Numbered from the stretch's first letter, positions 21,541 through 34,288 are shown. The stretch: DNA of 64,000 nucleotides from Aradus depressus (GCA_963662175.1 OY759219.1:44570675-44634674), one strand, 5' to 3'. The notes: generated from the letters alone by a model not told the origin. Numbers and translations are program-made.

Positions 21541-23164
21541 AAAATAAAATATGTCGGCTAAATTACCATTGGAAGTCACATATTTTATTAGTTTCACTTA
21601 ACACTTGCTCGTTCACTGAGCATATACACTTAACCAATATTCATTAAAAGAAAGACTTGCCCAAAGTCATAATAAAATACTTATATATTACAAATACTCA
21701 GGTATCGACCTCATTATCATGCGTGACCAAAACATGATTTTAAATTTCCTTTCTATTCGGCATGGCTTGCCTATGCATGCGTGACCAAAGCATGAGTCTA
21801 CTTTACACTGTACTTCTTGGAGTTAACCCTCTCCATTGGCAAATAACAACGATTCTATTTCTAGCATACATTCATTGACTGGTTAAAACATCAAAAACGG
21901 CCCCACGCCTCGACAATGCTTCAACTGAATTCCCATATCCTTAATCCACTTCAACAAAAATTTGGGTTGACCAGACCCTAACCATATGCCTCCTTAGGCC
22001 TTCGACAGGTATTTACCTTCTGCCGGAACGACGACGAAATATAATAGAAAAAAATAAGCCCACTCAAATCCCATCTCAGTTTCGTAAACATATGTAAATT
22101 CCGGCATCTGCATTAATCAAGTAGCGAAACCCTTTCTTCAGTTCAAACAGTCAGTTCATGGCGTAAAAAATAAGTAAACAACTCCCGCCCCTTTAAGTGG
22201 ATTCTACAAGCATCAATGGAGTGGCCCCTTCTCCGTGTGTACGATAATTCAATTTCAATTCTGGGAATCCCCTCCAGTTTATAATATATCTCCCCCTTCA
22301 GTCATGTATACTTCGGCTCCTTGCCTTAGGATTTCTTAAATAAAATAAATATAATATAAAATTACAGTTACTTTTGACCTACCATGGTCGTCACTACATC
22401 ATAATAAATAAGGTCCATACCTGAATATATGTAACAAATATATTTACAAGGCTCTCATTGGGTTAACATAGACCATCATGGTCACTAGATAAAATATGGG
22501 TCAATGTGACATTTTCAATAGATACACACGGTCGGATACTAATACAAATATTATTTAAAATACAAAACAAAACAGACAAATACAATTGGAAGTACATTTA
22601 CCATATGTGACTACCTACAAATGTGTGTGCCATCGCCTCGCTGTCAGCCTAGTCATATCTGCTTTACTCATATCAAACTCAAATACGTAGGTAAATTCCT
22701 ATGGATGGCCAGTCCATACCTCTTCTGCCCCGTCCTACGATTACGTTAAATTAAAATGACACCATAACCTAAATTAACTTATCCCAAACTATCAATATAA
22801 AAAGAAAAAGACTTACTAATACTGTTAAAAAAATGTCCTATTACTAAATATAAACAAAAAAATAAAACTAACTTCTTATCTAAACTACCTACTATTTACA
22901 AAAAATGCCCTATTACTAAATGTATATAAAACAACTAAAACTAACTTATTATCTAAAATTATATCTACAACCTGGCGATTCACTTCGGAATCTTTGAGCT
23001 CGACTAAGGGGGGTATGCTCGATGTTAAGCCCCAGGGGAGGGCCAGAATGTCCCCGTCTGCCTTATCCTATTAAAAAAAAATAAAATTAAATAATAAATC
23101 CCGTGTCCCCAATAAATGTGTATGTGAAATTCTTTGTGTATTGTTGTATAATGAGGAGTTGGCC
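21541..23164 (-). other. 3' internal region of element G, no intact gene
   Basis: No ORF of note in either strand. A stretch near 22800-22960 is locally duplicated (CTATTACTAAATATAAACAA type). G-rich tracts at 23006-23040 (AGGGGGGTATG, CCAGGGGAGGG) look like another polypurine tract on the + strand, so part of this segment may come from a different element. No envelope-like frame was found. Confidence 0.4.
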
Positions 23165-26100
23165 GTTAGTGTAAAATAATAAATAATTCCCAAATAATAA
23201 AGAATAGTGTCTGTTTTATGTGTGTGTGACTTTGTCTACCTGTTCCTGGGATAGCTGGGGATGGACACCCATAGAGAAGTCACAAATCTCCTCCCTGACT
23301 CTAGGGCCGCGATCTCGTCTGCAAAAATCGCCCTCTTAACTCGGCTGAAGTAAGATCGTTAAGTCTCAAAAATTGACCTAGCGGTACTTTAGCCTGCTTG
23401 TAAATTTTGCTAGGATTATTATTATGTCTAAGCCTTCATTTATATCAATAATAAAAGAAATCGTATTTGACTGATTTTAAATTTTGCTGAAGTTAATTTA
23501 CTAAAGTTTATTAAAAAAATGAATTATAAATTGATTAATGGAGTGAGGCTCCCAAGGGAAAAACTATGTCATAAATAACTCTACAAAATTTTTACAATTA
23601 CGTTAATTGTACCAATCAAAAAAATCAAATTATGTTTCCCGAGTAAAAAAAAAAAGCATTATTAATTCTTCTGTCCCGATTAATTGGTACATACCTCAAA
23701 GGCGTAGTCCGTGGAGCCCCATGAGTTTTGAAATTTGAACTTTGCTGAGAGAGATTTGGGGAATTAAAAAGAAATTTAAAACATTCTTACAAATTCACAT
23801 AATTGAAAAAATTTATTGAATACTTGTTGACCGGCCATTTTGGTATAAAATTGTATATTAATTTGAGTACTCACATGACGCCATGGATCTAAAGTAAAAT
23901 TAACATTAATTACTTATAAATATTAACAAAAATTATGTCCTCCATCTGCTCGCATCTATTCAATGTCACTTCGCACTTTTACTCATTGTCTCAACTTTTA
24001 TAATAGTTATTACTATGAAAACTAGACTCCTCGGAACACAGATTTTGACCTACACAAAGACTGGAGGACGACTGCACTTTAGCTGTTTGCACTGCATTAT
24101 GGGTCGGCAGATTCGGATGTCTTCTGTTTTCCGTCCATTGTTTTTCTTGAATATTAAACTTTTTTTGCGTTTTCTTCCCTGGTTTCCTTTTCTTCTTTCT
24201 TATTAAATGTTGCATGAATTTTCTGTTACTTTTCTTTTTAAATTTGGCTCCTTTATTTCTTGAAAATAGCATGTAAATCTTGTGCTATACACCTTCAGAT
24301 CATTTTTTACCGCTTTGGATTGGATCCGTCCTCTATAATTGGATCTCTTTTGGAACTTGCTTCCTTTTTAAAATTATGAGCTGGCTTTTCCATCTGATGT
24401 GGGTAGTTTTTCTCTTCTTTTCCTTTTTCAAATTCTTCTTAATAATTAACTGTCCTTTTCTAAACATTTCCACAACCTTCTACCGACTCGTTTTTTAATT
24501 ATTGACCTTTTCTTATTTCTTGCTTATAATTTCCTCAAATTTTCTTCATTCCTTCTTCTTTTAGCTGTTTCATTTTATTCCTAAGTGTGGAATTAGTCCC
24601 CTCTGACAATTTGCTTTCATTTTAAAGTCGGTGGATCTTGTTATTGATGTACAAAATGTTAGTTGATAACTGTTAGGTTAGACCTACAGATATCTTTTCT
24701 TCCTTTTGATTTCTTTTAAAGTTGTTCTTCCCTTCTTCCTGTTGATTTTCTATTTTATTTTCTTCATCTTTAGGTTTCTTTCTTCTTTATTTTCTTTTTC
24801 TTTTTCTAAATTGGTTCAAAAAAAAATAATGTTGCTTCGACCTCAGTTGTCTTGGCAACAGGCTTGTTTACATTACATTTTGCCTTCTTCCACTTTTCAG
24901 AGCAAAAATTGTGTCTCTGGAAACACGGTTTTTGTTCAACAGGTCCCTTCTTCATGAGTCTGCTCTTAGTCCTCCTTCATTTGGTCGTTGTGAACCGGCA
25001 CTTTCAGGTGTCTCTATCACTCACAGCAACCTCAAAAAGTTATCTCGCACTTGTCACTTCACTTCATCATCCATGGCATTTACAAAAACTTTATATTGAA
25101 CAAAAAAAAATTTTCTTACAAACTAATTATAAATTTTTATGAGCTCAGTCCTTTACAATTTGAACGAGCGGAAGACAAATAAAATTGTCTTTTAATTTTC
25201 ATATAAAAAAAAATATTGAACATATTATCACCTAAATGCAAACTTTACTGTAATTAATATCCTTTGGACATATGTACCAGAACAAACAAAATTTATATTT
25301 AATTATTATATTGCTGCTTCACCACTTAATATTTTCTATTACGTTCCACCCTTCTTTCCCATCTTAATCGCAAAATTTAAATTTTAGTTCTACTTCAAAT
25401 CATAAATAAAAAAAATTAATATTTGGGTTGCCTTTCTAAACTCAATTCATCGTTCCATATTATCATTTTCTAAATATTTCTTCACATATCTTTGGTTCAA
25501 ATATATTTCGACTTCCTTCGTTAACTTCTCAAATTACAACCCCCCCCCCCCCCCCCCCCCCCCCCCTACAAAGTATAAATATTTCTTATCCTTTTATTTC
25601 GACGTTACTTAGGCCTTCGCCCATTCCCTAACATCTCCTATAGCTCAAAAAAAAAAAAAAACTTCAACTTCTTAATCTCAAAAAAAATCCCTAACAACTT
25701 CTTATATCATCGTAGATTATAATACCTCATATATCGTCGCAGAAAATGTGGATCCCCCCTTCCTTGGGTAGGCTTTTTACACAAAAATAAATCTCTAATT
25801 ACTTCTTCCCTCTTCTAAATAACTTCATCAATATTTAAGTTTTCAGTAACGTCTTCTAAGTCTCAAAGAAAAAATTATCCCCATGTATTCTAATGATTTT
25901 ATTATTAATTATATTACATCCCCTTTTCTTAAACAAAACATATCTAGATGAAACTATTTATAAAATTCTTAATTCTTCCCGCGAATAATCATATCCCTTC
26001 ACTCTCTTTACAAAAAAAAAAACTAAAAAAAATACTTGCCAGCAAATCTACTAATCTTCCACTTCCTTACATATATGTATAATAAAGATAAATGTACTGA

Positions 26101-29096
26101 TGTATTGGCATTGACCCATAAGTTGGTTTCTTACATAAATAATAGTGGTATATGTAAAAAAAAATAAGCTGCACAAATCCGCTCATGGGAAAATGCAAAA
26201 TAATAGTGGTATGTATGTTAGACAGGCTGCACAAATCCGCTTATGGGAAAATGCATAAATACTAAAGGTATGTGTGTTAGAAATGACTGCACAAATCCAC
26301 TTATGGGAAAATGCATAAATACTAAAGGTATGTGTGTTAGAAATGGCTGCACAAATCCACTTATGGGAAAATGCAAATTAATAGTGGTATGTATGTTAGA
26401 AAGGCTGCACAAATCCACTTATAGGAAAATGCAAATTAATAGTGGTATGTATGTTAGAAAGGCTGCACAAATCCACTTATGGGAAAATGCAAAATAATAG
26501 TGGTAAGTATGTTAGAAATGACTGCACAAATCCACTTATGTGAAAATGCAAAAAAATAATAGTGGTATATGTAAAAAAATAAGCTGCACAAATCCACTTA
26601 TGGGAAAATGCATAAATAATAAAGGTATGTGTGTTAGAAATGGCTGCACAAATCCATTTATGGGAAAATGCAAATTAATAGTGGTATGTATGTTAGAAAG
26701 GCTGCACAAATCCACTTATAGGAAAATGCAAATTAATAGTGGTATGTATGTTAGAAAGGCTGCACAAATCCACTTATGGGAAAATGCAAAATAATAGTGG
26801 TAAGTATGTTAGAAATGACTGCACAAATCCACTTATGGGAAAATGCAAAAAAATAATAGTGGTATATGTAAAAAAATAAGCTGCACAAATCCACTTATGG
26901 GAAAATGCATAAATAATAAAGGTATGTGTGTTAGAAATGGCTGCACAAATCCATTTATGGGAAAATGCAAATTAATAGTGGTATGTATCTTAGAAAGGCT
27001 GCACAAATCCGCTTATGGGAAAATGCATAAATAATAGTGGTATATGTGTTAGAACTGGCTGCACAAATCCGCTTATGGGAAAATGCAAAAATAATAGTGA
27101 TAGGTATGTTAGAAATGGCTGCACAAATCCGCTTATGGGAAAATGCAAAATTAATAAAGGTATGTGTGTTAATAATGACTGCACAAATCCACTTATGGGA
27201 AAATGCAAAAATAATAGTGGTATTGTGTTAGAACTGGCTGCACAAATCCGCTTATGGGAAAATGCAAAATAATAGTGGTATATATGTTAGAAAAGACTGC
27301 ACAAATCCGCTTATGGGAAAATGCATAAATAATAGTGGTATGTATGTTAGACAGGCTGCACAAATCCACTTATGGGAAAATGCATAAATACTAAAGGTAT
27401 GTGTGTTAGAAATGGCTGCACAAATCCACTTATGGGAAAATGCAAATTAATAGTGGTATGTATGTTAGAAAGGCTGCACAAATCCACTTATAGGAAAATG
27501 CAAATTAATAGTGGTATGTATGTTAGAAAGGCTGCACAAATCCACTTATGGGAAAATGCAAAATAATAGTGGTAAGTATCTTAGAAATGACTGCACAAAT
27601 CCACTTATGGGAAAATGCAAAAAAATAATAGTGGTATATGTAAAAAAATAAGCTGCACAAATCCACTTATGGGAAAATGCATAAATAATAAAGGTATGTG
27701 TGTTAGAAATGGCTGCACAAATCCATTTATGGGAAAATGCAAATTAATAGTGGTATGTATGTTAGAAAGGCTGCACAAATCCACTTATAGGAAAATGCAA
27801 ATTAATAGTGGTATGTATGTTAGAAAGGCTGCACAAATCCACTTATGGGAAAATGCAAAATAATAGTGGTAAGTATGTTAGAAATGACTGCACAAATCCA
27901 CTTATGGGAAAATGCAAAAAAATAATAGTGGTATATGTAAAAAAATAAGCTGCACAAATCCACTTATGGGAAAATGCATAAATAATAAAGGTATGTGTGT
28001 TAGAAATGGCTGCACAAATCCATTTATGGGAAAATGCAAATTAATAGTGGTATGTATCTTAGAAAGGCTGCACAAATCCGCTTATGGGAAAATGCATAAA
28101 TAATAGTGGTATATGTGTTAGAACTGGCTGCACAAATCCGCTTATGGGAAAATGCAAAAATAATAGTGATAGGTATGTTAGAAATGGCTGCACAAATCCG
28201 CTTATGGGAAAATGCAAAATTAATAAAGGTATGTGTGTTAATAATGACTGCACAAATCCACTTATGGGAAAATGCAAAAATAATAGTGGTATTGTGTTAG
28301 AACTGGCTGCACAAATCCGCTTATGGGAAAATGCAAAATAATAGTGGTATATATGTTAGAAAAGACTGCACAAATCCGCTTATGGGAAAATGCATAAATA
28401 ATAGTGGTATATATGTTAGAACTGGCTGCACAAATCCGCTTATGGGAAAATGCAAAAATAATAGTGATAGGTATGTTAGAAATGGCTGCACAACATAAAA
28501 ATATATATATATATATATTGTCTCCCCCCCTATTTCGCGATCATTCACTCTCAATTTCTTTCATACCAGCATACATTCCTCTAATCCTAAATTAACATAT
28601 CTACACTATATACAAATAAAATCATAAAAAAATGCAAAATAATACAAAATCCTCTCCTGTGTATTGTGTAAGTTGAGTAATGTAAAATGATTTCGTTTCT
28701 TAATGTTGTGTTGTCCGTACGGTGTAACATAAATGTATCAAATAAATCATAAATCCCCGAAATAATGTATGTTTTGTGTGTATTAGCTTTGTCTTAGTGT
28801 TCCTGAGATTGGCTGGGTGCGGCTCCCACAGGATCAGCTAAAAATCCTTCTCTGACCCCCAGATGGACGATTCCTCACAGATGCCGGCACCCAGCGCCGA
28901 AGAGATGAGGCAATCTGCACTCTTTCTCTTCGACCCAAAGTGACCAACTCCGTCCGGAACCCGTCCTCTAACTCGACTTTCAGGGAGCGCGTTAAGCTCC
29001 AGGGAATTCCAGGCAGGTTCCCGTCTGCTGTTTTAGGCTGGGCAAAGTGCAGACGCCAAATACTGCAAGAGACCTAATTGTCTCCGCTTGCTTATT
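23165..29096 (-). repeat. L repeat block, copy L4 (5.9 kb, expanded)
   Basis: The largest L copy. Its low end (23165-23440) is absent from L2 and resembles the high end (28700-28900): both have a TGTTTTATGTGTGTG-like stretch followed by a GGATAGCTGG or GAGATTGGCTGG motif and CTGACCCC or CTGACTCT. So L4 holds a diverged internal duplication. It contains a C homopolymer (25540-25566) and the minisatellite at 26170-28500. ORFs such as 23991-24272 recur at 32128-32409 only through repeat identity. Confidence 0.75.
26170..28500 (+). repeat. About 60-bp minisatellite in L4, 1069-bp higher-order period
   Basis: About 39 units of the same family as 480-2110, each with CTGCACAAATCC and TTATGGGAAAATGCA. 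A block of about 18 units is duplicated at a 1069-bp offset (27015/28084, 27037/28106, 26843/27912). Flanking L sequence corresponds to that of L1, so both arrays occupy the same site of the parent repeat. Confidence 0.9.
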
Positions 29097-29655
29097 AAAA
29101 AAAAAAAACTAAACTACTTCATTTATTCCTACTCCTTTCATTCTCGGTTATTAATTACTAAATAAACTAAACTCACCCAAAAAAAATAAAGTTTCTAATG
29201 AAAAAAAAAATATATAACTTATCTAAATTACCTATGAATCCTTTGGATGGATCCGGTTTAAATTCCCTTAACTGGGCTGTCTTCTTCATGCTCCTGTTCG
29301 ATCTAACTATCGACCCGGCTTGATCGATTCAACACTACTGAACGAACTAACGTTCATCACAACAATAGAATACACGTAAACATAACAATTAGGCAATATA
29401 CAAAGCAACAACACTTCCCAGATATCTCAACACCTTCAATATCAACACAACCATTACAATAAACAACAAAAGTAATTATAACTAATAATAAATTTCATTC
29501 ATCTCAATATATATATTCATTTATTCTTTTCATTTATCCTCAGTTTTGTCAGTGTTTTTCTTAGTTTGTCTGTCTGTTATTGTCAATAACTCATTCGAGT
29601 TTCTAAAATGGTTACTTTCTTTAGGTTCGGCTGATACAATTATCATTGCAGAGCC

Positions 29656-29991
29656 TTAGATGGCCCCCTGCTTTTTTCTAATGCCGCGCCGTATAATGTC
29701 TTCAAATATCTTCCCCCCCTCACTAAATAAAATTTTGCGTAGTCTGTCTGTCAGTACTGCGTCATTTTTTTCATTTCCCCTTATTTTAAAAGTTATCTGT
29801 TCGGTTTGTCTGTATTTTGCCCTAAAATTTTTTTCGAACCTGTCAGCTGTCCTATATAATATTTCTGTCAAGTCCACTCTCCATCCATACAGCAAAACAT
29901 TCACACTCTTATATTTTCTTACTTCTGCATTAATTTGCTCTAAATGATTATTCATCGTGATTTCTCCTTTGGAAAGAAATTTTCTGACCAA
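29656..29991 (-). CDS. Element B gag, C-terminal ORF
   Basis: 111 residues, lysine/arginine-rich, with no enzyme motif, ending GIRKKQGAI. It is the counterpart of 13185-13416 in element A. There it follows the coiled-coil part of gag with only the insertion between, so here a frameshift or stops (29992-30164) have probably split one gene. The stretch 29097-29655 is non-coding. Confidence 0.5.
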   Translation of the reverse strand: MVRKFLSKGEITMNNHLEQINAEVRKYKSVNVLLYGWRVDLTEILYRTADRFEKNFRAKYRQTEQITFKIRGNEKNDAVLTDRLRKILFSEGGKIFEDIIRRGIRKKQGAI

Positions 29992-30164
29992 TTTTACCCT
30001 ACTTTGAAACTTATTTTCAGCTACTAAATCTGCACTTTTATTTTCTTAATTATTTCTATGACAAATTTCCGAAGTTATTTTAACTTCCTTCATCTCTAAG
30101 TCTAAGTCTCTTACTATATTGTCTCCCTCTACTAAAATTTCTAAGTTTGTTTCTTTTTTTATTT

Positions 30165-31145
30165 CTACAATTTGAACCTTTCCCATTCTCCCTTTAATTT
30201 TGACATGTTCCCTTCTATGTTACTAATTCTTTCTGAATTGGTTTCTATTTCTCTCCTTAATTCTATAACTTCCTTGAATCCTTCCTCCTGAATCCCTTCT
30301 ACCCGGCTAATCCTTTCAGAAAGTTCAGCTGTTTGGACGCTATTGTCCTCCCTAATTCCTGACAACTTTAACTCGAAATTTTGACAGCGTTCTTCCCATT
30401 TCTCTTCCGCGGCATCTATTTTACGGATAACCTCCTTCACCTGACCTTCCATTTTTTCTTTTAAGTTGCTTATTTTTTGATTAAATTCCCCCTTTAAGCT
30501 TTCTGCTACTTGATCAACTTTGTCTTCTAAATTTTGATTTTTTATTTGCAATCCCTCTATTCGGTCCTTCAGGTTGTCCACCTTCTTATCTAGTCTCACT
30601 TCTAAATTTTGAATGTCACCTCTCAAATTTCCCATCTCCCCTTTTAAATTTGTCTCTACCCCACTCAAATTTGTCTCTATGTTTCTTAATTTGTCCCCCA
30701 TTTCCCTCTTTAAATTTTTCTCAACCCCACTTAAGTTTGTCTCTAAATTTTGAGATTGTTCTTTCATATCCCCTCTCAACTTTTCTATATTTTGAGACTG
30801 CTCTTTCCTTAAATTTGTCTCTAAATGTCCTAATTTTGTGTTCATGTCTGTTTTTTGTTCGTCCATCTTGCTACTTAAATTTGCTAATTGCTGGGTCATT
30901 AATTCCATGAATCTATCCATCTTGTCTGGTTTCTCTTCTATTTTCTCTCTCATCCCTACCTCTGTCTCTTTACTAACAATAACGATCCCTTGTACCTCCT
31001 CACTGGTACCCTCTGTGGTTTCCAGGGCAACGGGTGTTTCCCTGCCTGTGTCCTTCGAGACCTCTAAATCGGATCTTTCGTCGGAACTTGATTCCTCCCT
31101 ATTCTCTTCCTCCAGTCTCTTTGCTTCTCCTCTAGTCAACGGCAT
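30165..31145 (-). CDS. Element B gag-like coiled-coil protein
   Basis: 326 residues starting MPLTRGEAKRLEEENREES. An acidic N-terminus (about residues 1-70) is followed by repeated segments such as LETNLSGVEKNLKREMGD and NLRGDIQNLEVRLDKKVDNL, predicting an almost unbroken coiled coil to about residue 320. It aligns with the ORF at 15913-16718, though repeat number differs. It lies just downstream of the leader next to L5, the place of gag. No zinc knuckle, protease or polymerase motif is seen. Membership in a Gypsy-type family is inferred. Confidence 0.7.
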   Translation of the reverse strand: MPLTRGEAKRLEEENREESSSDERSDLEVSKDTGRETPVALETTEGTSEEVQGIVIVSKETEVGMREKIEEKPDKMDRFMELMTQQLANLSSKMDEQKTDMNTKLGHLETNLRKEQSQNIEKLRGDMKEQSQNLETNLSGVEKNLKREMGDKLRNIETNLSGVETNLKGEMGNLRGDIQNLEVRLDKKVDNLKDRIEGLQIKNQNLEDKVDQVAESLKGEFNQKISNLKEKMEGQVKEVIRKIDAAEEKWEERCQNFELKLSGIREDNSVQTAELSERISRVEGIQEEGFKEVIELRREIETNSERISNIEGNMSKLKGEWERFKL

Positions 31146-31301
31146 TATAAAAAATTAAATAGTAATACAAAACAAAAAATAAATTTATAGAAATATCGCA
31201 ACAAACGCAATTGTGTTCAATATTATTATATATATGCTGAAAACAAAAATCATAGAATATTCCCCACTCTCCCAACGAAACTAAAATTTCCTCATGGCCC
31301 C

Positions 31302-33013
31302 GTTAGTGTAAAATAATAAATAATTCCCAAATAATAAAGAATAGTGTCTGTTTTATGTGTGTGTGACTTTGTCTACCTGTTCCTGGGATAGCTGGGGATG
31401 GACACCCATAGAGAAGTCACAAATCTCCTCCCTGACTCTAGGGCCGCGATCTCGTCTGCAAAAATCGCCCTCTTAACTCGGCTGAAGTAAGATCGTTAAG
31501 TCTCAAAAATTGACCTAGCGGTACTTTAGCCTGCTTGTAAATTTTGCTAGGATTATTATTATGTCTAAGCCTTCATTTATATCAATAATAAAAGAAATCG
31601 TATTTGACTGATTTTAAATTTTGCTGAAGTTAATTTACTAAAGTTTATTAAAAAAATGAATTATAAATTGATTAATGGAGTGAGGCTCCCAAGGGAAAAA
31701 CTATGTCATAAATAACTCTACAAAATTTTTACAATTACGTTAATTGTACCAATCAAAAAAATCAAATTATGTTTCCCGAGTAAAAAAAAAAAGCATTATT
31801 AATTCTTCTGTCCCGATTAATTGGTACATACCTCAAAGGCGTAGTCCGTGGAGCCCCATGAGTTTTGAAATTTGAACTTTGCTGAGAGAGATTTGGGGAA
31901 TTAAAAAGAAATTTAAAACATTCTTACAAATTCACATAATTGAAAAAATTTATTGAATACTTGTTGACCGGCCATTTTGGTATAAAATTGTATATTAATT
32001 TGAGTACTCACATGACGCCATGGATCTAAAGTAAAATTAACATTAATTACTTATAAATATTAACAAAAATTATGTCCTCCATCTGCTCGCATCTATTCAA
32101 TGTCACTTCGCACTTTTACTCATTGTCTCAACTTTTATAATAGTTATTACTATGAAAACTAGACTCCTCGGAACACAGATTTTGACCTACACAAAGACTG
32201 GAGGACGACTGCACTTTAGCTGTTTGCACTGCATTATGGGTCGGCAGATTCGGATGTCTTCTGTTTTCCGTCCATTGTTTTTCTTGAATATTAAACTTTT
32301 TTTGCGTTTTCTTCCCTGGTTTCCTTTTCTTCTTTCTTATTAAATGTTGCATGAATTTTCTGTTACTTTTCTTTTTAAATTTGGCTCCTTTATTTCTTGA
32401 AAATAGCATGTAAATCTTGTGCTATACACCTTCAGATCATTTTTTACCGCTTTGGATTGGATCCGTCCTCTATAATTGGATCTCTTTTGGAACTTGCTTC
32501 CTTTTTAAAATTTTGAGCTGGCTTTTCCATCTGATGTGGGTAGTTTTTCTCTTCTTTTCCTTTTTCAAATTCTTCTTAATAATTAACTGTCCTTTTCTAA
32601 AAATTTCCACAACCTTCTACCGACTCGTTTTTTAATTATTGACCTTTTCTTATTTCTTGCTTATAATTTCCTCAAATTTTCTTTATTCCTTCTTCTTTTA
32701 GCCTTTTCATTTTATTCCTAAGTGTGGAATTAGTCCCCTCTGACAATTTGCTTTCATTTTAAAGTCGGTGGATCTTGTTATTGATGTACAAAATGTTAGT
32801 TGATAACTGTTAGGTTAGACCTACAGATATCTTTTCTTCCTTTTGATTTCTTTTAAAGTTGTTCTTCCCTTCTTCCTGTTGATTTTCTATTTTATTTTCT
32901 TCATCTTTAGGTTTCTTTCTTCTTTATTTTCTTTTTCTTTTTCTAAATTGGTTCAAAAAAAAAAAATGTTGCTTCGACCTCAGTTGTCTTGGCAACAGGC
33001 TTGTTTACATTAC
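31302..33013 (-). repeat. L repeat block, copy L5 (short 5' repeat of element B)
   Basis: Nearly identical to 23165-24876, with single-base differences such as ATTATGAGC versus ATTTTGAGC. It ends at GTTTACATTAC, exactly as L3 does. The leader (31146-31301) carries TCCTCATGGCCCC as in element A. Confidence 0.85.
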
Positions 33014-33016
33014 TAT

Positions 33017-33844
33017 TTATCCGCTAATACACGGCTTCTGTGATGTCATATAAAATACTCCTCCCTCTACGTCGCTGCCGAGGTGTCCTAAAATAAAAAT
33101 TTGAGGACTTTCCTTATCTAGAATCTGGTAAGGTCCTTCCCATAATAACAACAATTTGGATACAACATGGTTAAGCAAATCCAAAACGCTATTACTGAAC
33201 GCCACCTCATCACGTTCGCAATTCCCCACGTAGGCATCTTGGAAGGTGACATTGCTAGGCTGTTCGCGAGCAAAAGTCTGGTTCGTATGCCAATCCTTAT
33301 GTCCTTCTGGTATGGTGAATGTCACTAGGTCATTGTCTGTCGGTCTGTCTGTTACTTCGTCCTCTTCTATAATTAATGAATTTACGTGGTCTGGGGCGGT
33401 CATAGTATTGTCGGGGTATGTCTGTTTGTCGATGGGCTCTTCCTCCTTATCTAGATGTAGTGTTTCTGACACGATCCCACCTGTCATTTCCGGATAACAG
33501 ACATCTACCATGTCCCTAACTTCAGAAATAGGCTTATCATATCTCTCTTCTAAATCGTCCTGTCTAGATTCAGATTGTACGGTACCCATCTTACGTTTAA
33601 TGGATTCGATATTATTTGCCATTGCCGAAATTTGTTCCTTTATCTCCGCTTTTAACTCCTTTCCCTGTTGTTCTATCTGTTCCTGTATGACCTTTCCCTG
33701 TTGTCCTATCTGTTCCTGCACGGCCTTAAACATCGCCTCTAGGTCAAATTTAGGCTTTTCTACCGGGGACTCCGGGGGCGTACGGATAGTTTTCCTAGAC
33801 CGTGTCTGTATCGGCTCTAAGTCCGACTTCCCTTTCCCTTCCAT
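33017..33844 (-). CDS. Element G fused ORF: gag N-terminus joined to integrase C-terminus
   Basis: 275 residues, intact. The first part (MEGKGKSDLEPIQTRSRKT, then a QEQIGQQGKVIQEQIEQQGK coiled coil, about residues 35-85) is gag-like. The last part has KLLLLWEGPYQILDKES, the C-terminal fold of Gypsy integrases that normally reads as a phrase like LWEGPY. Capsid, nucleocapsid, protease, RT, RNase H and the integrase core are absent. The simplest origin is one in-frame deletion. The frame ends at the element B junction. Whether it is expressed cannot be seen. Confidence 0.65.
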   Translation of the reverse strand: MEGKGKSDLEPIQTRSRKTIRTPPESPVEKPKFDLEAMFKAVQEQIGQQGKVIQEQIEQQGKELKAEIKEQISAMANNIESIKRKMGTVQSESRQDDLEERYDKPISEVRDMVDVCYPEMTGGIVSETLHLDKEEEPIDKQTYPDNTMTAPDHVNSLIIEEDEVTDRPTDNDLVTFTIPEGHKDWHTNQTFAREQPSNVTFQDAYVGNCERDEVAFSNSVLDLLNHVVSKLLLLWEGPYQILDKESPQIFILGHLGSDVEGGVFYMTSQKPCISG

Positions 33845-34278
33845 GCTGGTAAACGAAATATATATCTCAAAACAATTAACTCAAAACAAAAACAATTAAT
33901 ATTACGGGAGGTCTGGTGCTACCTAATTTCTATGGTGACCTGTCAGATGGCATCACAATACGACAATAGTTATAATATGTAAAAAAATTAAAATACTGCA
34001 TACTAAAATTACACAAGAAAAATTTAAAATGTCAAAAAAATAAAATATTAATAACTGATGTCATTCGTATTCCTTAATCCCTCCCATCCTTCTTCAGTTT
34101 TGATTCTAAATTACCGACTTTAAGGAAAAATATATCATTTTAGCCCAATAGGCTGGAATCTACGTTAAAAAGCAAAAGAAAAAAAATTTAATTTAATTAA
34201 TTAATTAGGGACCAATTAGTGGGGTTCACTAATTATACTAATTAGCATAATTAGTAAACAAATCAAGTCCTTGTTAAC

Positions 34279-34286
34279 GGGCGCCA
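34279..34286 (-). other. Primer-binding site of element G
   Basis: On the minus strand TGGCGCCC follows the 5' LTR after two bases and runs on as GTTAACAAGG. It matches the core of the site in the nested element at 20499. The leader 33845-34278 has no ORF. Confidence 0.65.
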
Positions 34287-34288
34287 AT

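Larger units (their letters stand above)
23165..33013 (-). mobile_element. Element B: second gag-only retroelement, inserted in element G
   Basis: Same plan as element A. On the minus strand a 1.7-kb partial repeat (L5, 33013-31302) is followed by a leader, the gag-like ORF (31145-30165), a second short ORF (29991-29656), non-coding DNA, and a 5.9-kb repeat (L4). L4 and L5 are nearly identical over their shared 1.7 kb (offset 8137), so insertion was recent. It has no enzymes of its own. No convincing target duplication is visible at its edges. Confidence 0.65.

Noticed and set aside
24706..25142. Cluster of + strand ORFs with RPQLSWQQACLHY, recurring at 10507 and 32843
   Set aside because: Conserved only because the L repeat is conserved; different copies open different frames and none continues.
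26170..28500. CRISPR-like array
   Set aside because: Units are about 60 bp of continuous repeat with no unique spacers of constant length; no cas genes; the genome is eukaryotic.
33510..33899. 129-codon + strand ORF
   Set aside because: Shadow of the gag-integrase frame on the minus strand.
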